Of a stretch of DNA of 5,343 nt, positions 1 to 5,343 are shown piece by piece. The stretch is taken from positions 1 through 5,343 of the forward strand of contig JAQGLD010000215.1 of the NCBI GenBank assembly GCA_028293055.1, written 5' to 3'. The notes under the pieces were generated by a model. The model was not told where the DNA came from and did no database searches. It was given only the letters and a program-made list of their open reading frames with translations. The stretch is from Alphaproteobacteria bacterium. GTDB lineage: Bacteria; Pseudomonadota; Alphaproteobacteria; Sphingomonadales; Sphingomonadaceae. The position numbers were made by a program, and so were the translations under genes. The number at the start of each line of letters is the position of its first letter. Position 1 is the stretch's first letter.

Positions 1-97
1 CAAAGGCGAACAGCTTCTTCTCTTGCTGCTCGCGCTGCAGCTGCTCGTCATAAAGGTGGCGGGCGCGTCCCAGGCCAGAGGGGATCGTCATACTCAT
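1..97 (-). CDS. Hypothetical protein, N-terminal fragment cut by the window edge
   Basis: Reading leftward from an ATG whose first base is at 97, the frame stays open to the window edge for 32 codons. It begins MSMTIPSGLGRARHLYDEQL and continues with a strongly charged stretch rich in Gln, Glu and Lys, which looks like a helix or the start of a coiled coil. Third codon positions are mostly G or C, as in the clear genes of this window. A second in-frame ATG lies two codons later (first base 91). No convincing Shine-Dalgarno sequence precedes either ATG. The frame is also open for at least 130 bases upstream, but I found no in-frame ATG there. I do not recognise the family and assign no function. 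The gene is divergent from the zinc-ribbon gene at 503. Confidence 0.45.
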   Translation of the reverse strand, partial: MSMTIPSGLGRARHLYDEQLQREQQEKKLFAF

Positions 98-265
98 CGG
101 GTGGAAACGCCCGGCTCGGCGCGGCTGTTCCGACGCCCCATCTGGCGATGCGCCGGCGCGGGGCTGAAGCCTGGCGGCCGCGCGCCGCGAATGAGGCCTG
201 TTCAGGGATAAGTCGAACGGATCGGCGGGCTTGTGATAGCCCTCGCCTTCCGGAGATCGCGGCGA

Positions 266-277
266 GCGTTAACCATG
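266..277 (+). promoter_or_regulatory. CtrA-type half-site, copy 1 (GCGTTAACCATG)
   Basis: The sequence contains TTAACCAT at 269-276. This octamer is one of the described forms of the binding site for the cell-cycle regulator CtrA in alphaproteobacteria; the full site is TTAA-N7-TTAA, and no second TTAA is correctly spaced here. The same 12 bases recur at 424-435. The site lies about 170 bases upstream of the leftward gene start. Binding is inferred from the motif only. Confidence 0.35.
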
Positions 278-423
278 ATCGTGAAGGCTGGCGCGAGTGC
301 AGGACCGGCGTCCGCCCGACCCGGACAATGCCGCTCGCCCCTTGCCGGCGAACGTCCGGCGACCCGGGCGGCTAAGCGCTTGGGCGGCCATTGGAATCCC
401 GGGAGCGCCCGCTCCGCGCGGCT

Positions 424-435
424 GCGTTAACCATG
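424..435 (+). promoter_or_regulatory. CtrA-type half-site, copy 2 (GCGTTAACCATG)
   Basis: This is an exact second copy of the 12-base motif at 266-277, in the same orientation, with TTAACCAT at 427-434. It ends 67 bases before the start codon of the zinc-ribbon gene, a plausible distance for a regulator acting on that gene's promoter. That CtrA or a related response regulator binds here is an inference. Confidence 0.4.
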
Positions 436-502
436 TTCATATGCAACTTCTCGCGCAGACAGGGCGTTTCACCGCTCAAGTTCGTTCGAAAGGAGCCGAA
501 GT

Positions 503-769
503 ATGGCGACGAGTGTCTTGGAAGACCGTGGCGGTTGTATCGTGCCGAAGGCCGAAACCCGTGGCTATCATATCGTCTATCGCGAGCATGAGACGAATTA
601 TTGCCCCGGCTGCGGCCGTACCCATTGGTATATCGGGCGGTCGAGCGCCGAATGCGCGTTCTGCGCGACTGCCCTGCCGCTGGAAAATGCGCCGATGATT
701 GCCGGTGGACAGATGATCCGGACGATTCGGCGTCCTCACTTCGGCGGGGATTCGGCCTACGCGGCCTGA
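503..769 (+). CDS. Small zinc-ribbon-like protein, function unknown
   Basis: This gene encodes 88 residues. A strong Shine-Dalgarno sequence, AAAGGAG at 489-495, sits 7 bases before the ATG and fixes the start. The core has two Cys pairs, C34-P-G-C37 followed by GRTHWYIG, and C51-A-F-C54, spaced as in a small zinc ribbon or rubredoxin-like knuckle; a single further Cys is C12. The pattern suggests one structural zinc ion. No signal peptide or membrane segment is visible, so the protein is probably cytoplasmic. It is short for an enzyme, so a nucleic-acid- or protein-binding role is possible but unproven. It appears to be transcribed alone: the next gene is convergent and ends 26 bases away. 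I recognise the type as a conserved hypothetical protein and can give no specific name. Confidence 0.85.
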   Translation: MATSVLEDRGGCIVPKAETRGYHIVYREHETNYCPGCGRTHWYIGRSSAECAFCATALPLENAPMIAGGQMIRTIRRPHFGGDSAYAA

Positions 770-783
770 GCGGGACGCCCGCT
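769..783. terminator. Short hairpin between convergent genes, possible bidirectional terminator
   Basis: AGCGGG (769-774) and CCCGCT (778-783) form a perfect 6-base-pair stem with a 3-base loop. It starts on the last base of the zinc-ribbon stop codon and lies in the 26-base gap before the end of the convergent isomerase gene. There is no T-tract on either side, so it is not a classical intrinsic terminator. Its position between two converging genes is the main argument for a role in termination or mRNA 3'-end protection. Confidence 0.4.
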
Positions 784-795
784 TCGACAGGCATG

Positions 796-1734
796 TCAGG
801 GCGGCGTCTTGCGGACCGGCACCAGTGCGTTGCAGATGTCGACTCCGCCCGCCGGCCGCTTGAAGAAGTCGCCGCCGCGATTCGCGCGACCGATTACGTA
901 ATTTGCGAACGCTGGGCTGCCGGATCTCAATTCCTCGTAATTCGGCCGTTCGGCCGCCGGCATGTCGCTGGCGAGCCTGATGCTTGCGATCGCGATATTC
1001 TGCGCCGGATCCTTGTAGAAACCCAGCGCCTCGGTCCCCCGCGGTCGGGCCGAAAGCAAGGCCATGCCTTCGACGACCCGGCCGACGAGAGCGATGTTGA
1101 GGTCGAGATGCCGGGGAGCGTGGCCGATCACCGCGTAGAGCTCGCCGCCGGTCCCGGTGTCGGGATCGAGATCGCGCCCGACCCCGACGCTCGCATAGCA
1201 ATGGGTCAGCCAGGCTCGGCCGGACTTGCGGTCGTAGCCGATTGGCCAGCTCTGGGCATGCCCCACCATGGGTGCGTAGGAATCGGGGAAGCCGAGCGGC
1301 CGGACCTCGAGGCCGGCGAGCGGCCGGTCATATTCGGCGGGCGGCCGGGCTACGATGCCGGCGGGCAGGGCGATCTTGGCATCGCCATTGCCCCATTGCG
1401 CGACATAATTGTCCTGGACCCGATAGATAGCGGAGCCGTTCCACCAGCCGGCCCTGGCGAAGGCTCGGACATTGGCGACATGGACTGGCGCGAATCCCGG
1501 GGCGAGCTCGATGACGATCCGGCCGCCTTCCTTCAGGTCCATGACCAGCAGGTCCGCGGGATCGATCCTGCGCCAGGCGGAGGCCGGCGCGTCCTTCACG
1601 CTCTGGCCGGGGTCGGGCGCCTTTGCGAGGGGGATTGGCCGCCAGCTGAAGTTCTTCTCCGCGGGCAGGGCGGCGGCTGCGGTCGCCAGCATCGCGCCGA
1701 TGGCGGCGGCGGTCGCTATTGGCAGTCGCATCAT
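796..1734 (-). CDS. Periplasmic cyclophilin-type peptidyl-prolyl cis-trans isomerase
   Basis: This gene encodes 312 residues. Cyclophilins catalyse cis-trans isomerisation of X-Pro bonds and help proteins fold. Residues 1 to about 25 form a signal peptide (MMRLPIATAAAIGAMLATAA, then a likely cleavage near ALPA), so the protein should be periplasmic. The cyclophilin domain spans roughly 60-225: IVIELAPGFAPVHVANVRAF (73-92) matches the family's early strand and helix, IYRVQDNYVAQWGN (103-116) matches the catalytic FHRxxxxFxxQGG block, and HLD...GRVVEGM (209-224) matches the C-terminal part. The catalytic Arg (R105) and Gln (Q113) are kept. About 55 residues are inserted between the two halves, and a tail of about 50 residues follows the domain. 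The protein is therefore longer than minimal bacterial cyclophilins (about 165-190 residues). Two adjacent ATGs exist (1734 and 1731). GGGGGAG at 1738-1744 is 3 bases from the first and 6 from the second, so the second may be the true start (311 residues). Confidence 0.88.
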   Translation of the reverse strand: MMRLPIATAAAIGAMLATAAAALPAEKNFSWRPIPLAKAPDPGQSVKDAPASAWRRIDPADLLVMDLKEGGRIVIELAPGFAPVHVANVRAFARAGWWNGSAIYRVQDNYVAQWGNGDAKIALPAGIVARPPAEYDRPLAGLEVRPLGFPDSYAPMVGHAQSWPIGYDRKSGRAWLTHCYASVGVGRDLDPDTGTGGELYAVIGHAPRHLDLNIALVGRVVEGMALLSARPRGTEALGFYKDPAQNIAIASIRLASDMPAAERPNYEELRSGSPAFANYVIGRANRGGDFFKRPAGGVDICNALVPVRKTPP

Positions 1735-1791
1735 CTTCTCCCCCTACCCTTCGGGTAAGAGGGCTAGCAGTGGAGGGAGGGGTTTGAGAAG
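1735..1791 (-). repeat. Imperfect inverted repeat covering the isomerase ribosome-binding site
   Basis: In the leftward mRNA, CTTCTC (1791-1786) can pair with GAGAAG (1740-1735). After an AAA bulge, CCCC (1782-1779) can pair with GGGG (1744-1741). Inside the loop is a second small perfect hairpin, TACCC-GAA-GGGTA (1757-1745). The GGGGGAG Shine-Dalgarno sequence of the isomerase gene lies within the outer 3' arm, directly before its start codon. The pyrimidine-rich and purine-rich arms also resemble degenerate CCCCTCCC-type intergenic palindromes that I associate with sphingomonad genomes; that resemblance is from memory. The pairing is visible in the sequence, while any regulatory effect is inferred. 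Confidence 0.5.
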
Positions 1792-1813
1792 TCTCGAAGC
1801 GCGGTGCCGTCGC

Positions 1814-1999
1814 TCAGCCCACAGCGACGAGGATGGGCGCCCATGCGTCGGCACGGCGCAACGCCTGGGCCGCGCCGAGATGGAGCTCGGACAATCCGAG
1901 ATGGGCCATCGCAGCCTCCTCGCACGCCGCGCAGCGGGCGCGCTCCAGTTCCTCTTCCGCACGGTCGCTATGGTGGCGGATGCGATCCTGTTTAGACAT
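1814..1999 (-). CDS. Small helical hypothetical protein (61 residues)
   Basis: I chose the ATG with first base 1999 because AGGGAG (2011-2006) lies 6 bases upstream of it. The frame remains open further upstream to an ATG at 2155, but that extension has no good ribosome-binding site and reads like non-coding DNA. The protein starts MSKQDRIRHHSDRAEEELER and continues as an Ala-, Glu- and Leu-rich sequence, probably two or three amphipathic helices ending in a hydrophobic tail (APILVAVG). It has one C-x-x-C pair (C23, C26) inside a helix. No signal peptide is seen, so it is likely cytoplasmic. I recognise the general type, small helical proteins annotated as hypothetical in sphingomonads, but no function. 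It lies 79 bases upstream of the isomerase gene on the same strand and may share its transcript. It is divergent from the M16 protease gene. Confidence 0.72.
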   Translation of the reverse strand: MSKQDRIRHHSDRAEEELERARCAACEEAAMAHLGLSELHLGAAQALRRADAWAPILVAVG

Positions 2000-2268
2000 G
2001 CCCCGCTCCCTGATCGGGGGTGATACTCTACAAAGCCCGCCCGCGAGAATGGCAGATCGCGCGGCGGCGTCCTTCAAATGGATCAACTTTTCGCGTCGAT
2101 TCGCATAATGTTCGTCAGGGCGGCGCCTCCCGCGGACTCGGCCGATTCGACCCATCCGTGGCGACGAAGCGCAAGGCGATCCGAATCAGGCTGGCAGAAT
2201 CGGGGATGTTCGATTATCTGACTGCTATTCAACGGAATTTCGCGGCCGGGGCTCGCGGGGGAGTGATC
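2000..2268. promoter_or_regulatory. Divergent intergenic region, presumed promoters for the protease and the helical protein
   Basis: This region lies between the start codons of two divergently transcribed genes, so it should contain promoters in both directions. A CATAAT hexamer at 2104-2109 resembles a rightward -10 box, but no good -35 box lies 16-18 bases upstream, so I do not call it. A small inverted repeat, CCCCG (2001-2005) and CGGGG (2015-2019), brackets the Shine-Dalgarno sequence of the leftward gene. The protease reading frame is open across the region back to about 2020. The stretch lacks a convincing ribosome-binding site and a signal peptide, and it is taken as non-coding. Confidence 0.4.
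2257..2263 (+). promoter_or_regulatory. Shine-Dalgarno sequence deciding the start of the M16 protease
   Basis: GGGGGAG lies 5 bases before the ATG at 2269. The resulting protein begins MTKK followed by a hydrophobic Ala/Leu stretch, as expected for an exported M16 peptidase. This supports 2269 over upstream in-frame starts at 2208 and 2020. Confidence 0.7.
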
Positions 2269-5115
2269 ATGACCAAGAAGGTGCATCTGGCCGCGGCGAC
2301 GGCTTTGTGGCTTTGCACGGCTATGGCCGCTCCGGCCCCGGCTGCCCCCGCGCGCGGGGCGACGGCCGGCCCCATCAGCGATCTCCCCGCCGATCCGGCG
2401 GTGCGCAGCGGAGTGCTTCCCAACGGGATGCGCTATCAGATCATGCGCAACGCGACTCCGCCGCGCAACGCCTCGCTGCGGCTGCGGATCGACGCCGGCT
2501 CGCTGTACGAGCATGAGGACCAGCGCGGCATCGCCCATTTCATCGAGCATATGGTCCTCAACGGCACGAAGAATGTTCCGGAGGGCGAGTTCGTCAAGCG
2601 GCTCGAGCGGGCCGGCCTCAAATTCGGGCCCGACACCAATGCGAGCACCGAGTTCGAGCAGACCGTGTTCAAGCTCGATCTGCCCGAGACCGACGCCCCA
2701 ACGGTCGACACCGCCCTCTTCCTGCTGCGCGAGGTCGCCGGCGAAGCGACGTTCGCTCCGAGCGCGATCGACAGCGAGCGCGGCATCGTCCTTTCCGAGG
2801 AAAGGACCCGGGCAACGCCGCAATTTCGCGGCGCGGTCGACCAGCTCGGCTACATGTTCAAGGGCGACATCCTTCCCGAGCGCATGCCGATCGGCCTTCC
2901 GGATGTGCTTCGTACCGCCCAGCGCGACCGCTTCGTCCAGTTCTACGACGCCTATTACCGCCCGGAGCGCGCCACTCTGATCGCGGTCGGCGATTTCGAC
3001 GTGCATGCGATGGAGGCAAAGATCCGCACCCAGTTCGGGACGTGGACCGGCCGGGGCAAGCCCGGCCCCGAGCTGCCGGCGGCGCGGGTCGCGGAGCGCG
3101 GCACCCAGGCCCACATCTTCGTGGAGCCGGGAATCGGCACCCAGGTCAGCCTCAACTGGCAGCGACCCTATGATGCGCGTCCCGACAGCCGCGCGGTCGA
3201 GCAGCAGAAGCTGCTCGAGATGATCGGCCTCCAGATCCTCAACCGAAGGCTCGAGCGGCTCGCCACCTCGGCCAATGCGCCGTTCATCGGCGCCGGCTCA
3301 GCCAAGCCCGAAATCGCCAATCGCGGCGAACTTACCGTGCTTCTCGCAGTCACCCAGCCGGGCAAGTGGCAGGCGGGGCTTGCGGCGATCGACGCGGAGC
3401 AGAGGCGCGCGATGCGTTACGGCTTCTCGCAGGCCGAGCTCGACCGCGAGGTCAGCGGCCTTCGCGCCGCGCTCAACGCGGCCGCCGCCGGTGCCGCCAC
3501 CCGCGCCACTCCGGTGCTGGCCGAGGCGATGGTCAAGGCGGTCGACGACCGCGATGTCGTCACCACGCCTGCCTTCGATCTCGCTTTGTTCGAGGAGACG
3601 GTGAAGGGCCTCACCGCCGATCGGGTCACGCAGGCCACTGGCCGCCTGTTCAGCGGCGCCGGACCCCTGCTCTATCTCACCTCGCCTGTTCCCGTCGAAG
3701 GCGGCGAGGCCGCTCTGCTCGCTTCCTATGCCGACGCGCAGAAGGTCGCCGTCGCGGCCGGCGATGTCCAGCAGACCAAGGCCTGGCCCTATGAGAGCTT
3801 CGGAGCGCCGGGCGCGGTCGCCGAACGCCGCGAGCTCGAAGGCCTCGGCGCAACCGCTATCCGTTTCGCCAACGGAGTGCGGCTGACCGTCAAGCAAACC
3901 GACTTCCGCAAGGACGAGATCCTCGTCTCGGTGCGGGTCGGGGACGGCCTGCTCGATGCTCCGTCCGACCGCATCAATGCGAGCTGGGCGCTGAATGCCG
4001 GCGCGTTCGTGCTCGGCGGTCCAGGCAAGATGAGTTACGAGGACCTGCAGCAGGTGCTTTCCTCGAGGGTCTACGGAGTCAATTTCGGGATCGGCGAGGA
4101 CGCCTTCCTGCTCCAGGGCAAGACCCGGCCGCAGGACTTCGCGACCCAGCTCCAGGTGCTTGCCGCCTACACGACCGATCCGGCCTGGCGCACCACCGGC
4201 CTGGACCGGCTGCGCGCCTATAGCGGCACCATCCAGGACCAGCTCGGCAGCACGCCGGGCGGCGTGTTCGGCCGCGACGCCGGCGGGCTGCTCCATTCCG
4301 GCGATCGCCGCTGGGCGACTCCGAGCCGCGAGGAGATGGCGGCGACTCGGTTGGAGGACGCCAAGTCCCTGCTCGCCGCGCCGCTCGCCTCGGGCCCGAT
4401 CGAGATCGTCATCGCCGGCGATGTCACCGTCGACGAGGCGGTTCGTCAGGTCGCGGCCACGTTCGGCGCCTTGCCTCCGCGCCAGGCGCCGAGCTTCCCG
4501 CCTTCGGCGCAGGCGACCCGTTTCCCCGCCCCCGGACTGGTCAAGCGCACCCACAAAGGCCGCGCCGACCAGGGTCTCGCCTTCATCGCGTGGCCGACCA
4601 ACGGCTTCTACGCCGACCAGAAGCGCACCCGCATTCTCAACCTGCTCGGCGAGGTGCTCGAGCTCAGGCTGATCGACGAGATTCGCGAGAAGCAGGGGAC
4701 GACCTACAGCCCGAGTGCCGGCCACAACGCCTCGCAGGTCTTCCCGACCTACGGCTATCTCGCCGCCCAGATCGAGGCACCGCCGGAGAAGCTCGACGGA
4801 TTCCTCGCCGATGCCGGGCGGATCGCAGCCTCGCTTCGCGACACGCCTGTCGGCGCCGACGAGCTCCAGCGCGCGCGCAAGCCGCTGCTCGAAAATCTCC
4901 AGCGTCAGCGGGCGAGCAACGAGTGGTGGCTGAGCCAGCTCGCCACCGTGCAGACCCGGCCCGAGGCGGCGGCGAGCATCCGCGAGGGCAGCGCCCAATA
5001 TGAATCGATCACCCCCGCCGACCTCCAGCAGGCGGCGCGGCAATATCTGGTCGATTCCAAGGCCTGGAAGATGGAGGTGGTGCCGGAGGCGGCACCCGCC
5101 GCGGCGGCGCACTGA
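2269..5115 (+). CDS. Exported M16 family zinc metallopeptidase (PqqL-like, four-domain)
   Basis: This gene encodes 948 residues, close to the length of E. coli PqqL (about 930). Proteases of this family are clamshell-shaped and hydrolyse unfolded or small polypeptides inside a closed chamber. The N-terminus (MTKK, a hydrophobic core to about residue 20, then an Ala/Pro-rich stretch to 29) is a signal peptide, so the enzyme should be periplasmic. LWLC in it does not fit a lipobox. Approximate domains are: catalytic M16 N-domain 45-190, M16 C-domain 205-385, a second N-like domain 530-680 without the zinc motif, and a second C-like domain 685-880. The inverted zinc motif HFIEH gives H90, E93 and H94, with E170 in SERGIVLSEE as the third ligand, 76 residues after H94. 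In the second half, IREKQGTTY keeps the Arg (R806) and Tyr (Y813) pair thought to contact substrate in this family. All catalytic residues are present, so it should be active. PqqL-type enzymes are linked to TonB-dependent uptake in some bacteria, but no receptor gene is visible here, so the substrate is unknown. Confidence 0.93.
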   Translation: MTKKVHLAAATALWLCTAMAAPAPAAPARGATAGPISDLPADPAVRSGVLPNGMRYQIMRNATPPRNASLRLRIDAGSLYEHEDQRGIAHFIEHMVLNGTKNVPEGEFVKRLERAGLKFGPDTNASTEFEQTVFKLDLPETDAPTVDTALFLLREVAGEATFAPSAIDSERGIVLSEERTRATPQFRGAVDQLGYMFKGDILPERMPIGLPDVLRTAQRDRFVQFYDAYYRPERATLIAVGDFDVHAMEAKIRTQFGTWTGRGKPGPELPAARVAERGTQAHIFVEPGIGTQVSLNWQRPYDARPDSRAVEQQKLLEMIGLQILNRRLERLATSANAPFIGAGSAKPEIANRGELTVLLAVTQPGKWQAGLAAIDAEQRRAMRYGFSQAELDREVSGLRAALNAAAAGAATRATPVLAEAMVKAVDDRDVVTTPAFDLALFEETVKGLTADRVTQATGRLFSGAGPLLYLTSPVPVEGGEAALLASYADAQKVAVAAGDVQQTKAWPYESFGAPGAVAERRELEGLGATAIRFANGVRLTVKQTDFRKDEILVSVRVGDGLLDAPSDRINASWALNAGAFVLGGPGKMSYEDLQQVLSSRVYGVNFGIGEDAFLLQGKTRPQDFATQLQVLAAYTTDPAWRTTGLDRLRAYSGTIQDQLGSTPGGVFGRDAGGLLHSGDRRWATPSREEMAATRLEDAKSLLAAPLASGPIEIVIAGDVTVDEAVRQVAATFGALPPRQAPSFPPSAQATRFPAPGLVKRTHKGRADQGLAFIAWPTNGFYADQKRTRILNLLGEVLELRLIDEIREKQGTTYSPSAGHNASQVFPTYGYLAAQIEAPPEKLDGFLADAGRIAASLRDTPVGADELQRARKPLLENLQRQRASNEWWLSQLATVQTRPEAAASIREGSAQYESITPADLQQAARQYLVDSKAWKMEVVPEAAPAAAAH

Positions 5116-5117
5116 TC

Positions 5118-5142
5118 CGTCGCATTTTCCCCCGCGGCGACG
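5118..5142 (+). terminator. Weak inverted repeat after the protease gene
   Basis: CGTCGC (5118-5123) and GCGACG (5137-5142) are perfectly complementary over 6 bases, with a 13-base loop, just after the protease stop codon. There is no following T-tract. It could help end the protease transcript or may be chance in GC-rich DNA. A second small hairpin, CCTGC-GGC-GCAGG at 5176-5188, lies between it and the next gene. Confidence 0.25.
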
Positions 5143-5210
5143 CATTCGGGGTCCATGTTAAGGCGAAAGTCAGCCCCTGCGGCGCAGGTGTCGGCATATC
5201 GGAGAATGCT

Positions 5211-5343
5211 ATGCGGATCCTGATCGTCCCTGCTTTGGCCTTCGCGCTGAGCGGTTGCATCGCCAAGACCGCGCTCGACGTGGTCACCCTGCCGGTCAAG
5301 GCGGCGTCCTCCGCGGTCGATGCGGTGACCACCAGCCAGTCCG
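5211..5343 (+). CDS. Small lipoprotein, N-terminal part cut by the window edge
   Basis: The frame is open from this ATG to the window end (44 complete codons), and GGAG at 5201-5204 lies 6 bases upstream. The protein starts MRILIVPALAFALSGC, a short hydrophobic signal ending in the lipobox L13-S14-G15-C16, so signal peptidase II should cleave before C16 and the Cys should be lipidated. The residue after Cys is Ile, not the Asp that retains lipoproteins in the inner membrane in E. coli, so the outer membrane is more likely, although this rule is less certain in alphaproteobacteria. The mature part (IAKTALDVVTLPVKAASSAV...) is Ala-, Val- and Thr-rich and may be helical. It lies 95 bases after the protease gene on the same strand, so co-transcription is possible but not shown. 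I do not know its function. Confidence 0.8.
   Translation, partial: MRILIVPALAFALSGCIAKTALDVVTLPVKAASSAVDAVTTSQS

Larger units (their letters stand above)
98..502. other. Non-coding divergent intergenic region
   Basis: This stretch separates the leftward gene at the left edge from the rightward gene at 503. Short open frames cross it on the plus strand, but they lack ribosome-binding sites and give low-complexity, Arg/Ala/Pro-rich translations typical of GC-rich non-coding DNA. The recognisable content is two copies of a 12-base TTAACCAT-containing motif and the Shine-Dalgarno sequence of the downstream gene. I could not identify convincing -35/-10 hexamers, and nothing resembles a tRNA or other structured RNA gene. 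Confidence 0.5.

Noticed and set aside
476..1201. Leftward open frame of 241 codons covering the zinc-ribbon gene
   Set aside because: It overlaps both the zinc-ribbon gene and the end of the isomerase gene, and its translation is Arg-rich and low in complexity.
601..1758. Rightward open frame of 385 codons opposite the isomerase gene
   Set aside because: It overlaps the end of the zinc-ribbon gene and is antisense to the cyclophilin. The translation is Asp/Gly/Arg/Pro-rich with no family signature or ribosome-binding site.
2081..2109. Possible rightward sigma-70 promoter with CATAAT as -10
   Set aside because: No hexamer close to TTGACA lies 16-18 bases upstream, so the -10-like match alone is not enough.
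2000..2155. N-terminal extension of the 61-residue helical protein back to an ATG at 2155
   Set aside because: The extension has no ribosome-binding site, is Arg-rich and unlike the rest of the protein, and would overlap the divergent promoter region. The ATG at 1999 has a well-placed AGGGAG.
2083..3114. Leftward open frame of 343 codons over the start of the protease gene
   Set aside because: It is antisense to the protease signal peptide and catalytic domain. It is compositionally biased, and its start lies inside the protease coding region.
3298..5145. Long leftward open frame of 615 codons opposite the protease gene
   Set aside because: It is antisense to a protein with intact M16 motifs. 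Its translation is rich in Arg, Gly, Ala and Leu without recognisable domains, as expected from the complementary strand of GC-rich coding DNA.
5152..5163. Third possible TTAA-type regulatory site near the lipoprotein gene
   Set aside because: It contains only TTAA in CATGTTAAGG and lacks the full TTAACCAT octamer on either strand.

Overview
The window looks like chromosomal DNA of an alphaproteobacterium, most likely a member of the Sphingomonadales. Evidence for this is the high GC content, the strong G/C bias at third codon positions in the real genes, the TTAACCAT motifs of the alphaproteobacterial CtrA type, and the protein types present. This assignment is by recognition and was not searched. 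I see no mobile element, CRISPR array, tRNA or rRNA gene.

Layout from left to right: (1) at the left edge, the first 32 codons of a leftward gene of unknown function; (2) a 405-base non-coding gap holding two identical 12-base copies of a TTAACCAT-type motif; (3) a rightward 88-residue protein with a CxxC...CxxC zinc-ribbon-like core; (4) convergent with it across 26 bases, a leftward exported cyclophilin-type peptidyl-prolyl isomerase with an altered active site; (5) upstream of that on the same strand, a 61-residue helical protein; (6) a 269-base divergent intergenic region; (7) a rightward 948-residue exported M16 zinc metallopeptidase with the HxxEH motif and the four-domain, PqqL-like build; (8) after a 95-base gap, the start of a small lipoprotein gene that runs off the right edge.

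Functionally, three of the six genes encode exported proteins: a periplasmic prolyl isomerase, a periplasmic protease and a lipoprotein. This suggests an envelope-related neighbourhood, but no shared pathway can be proven. The helical protein and the isomerase may be co-transcribed leftward, and the protease and lipoprotein rightward, both from the region around 2000-2268.

I found no clearly new multi-gene system. The observations most worth following up are a potential hairpin that would bury the ribosome-binding site of the isomerase gene, the paired CtrA-like sites, and the unusual active site of the isomerase.
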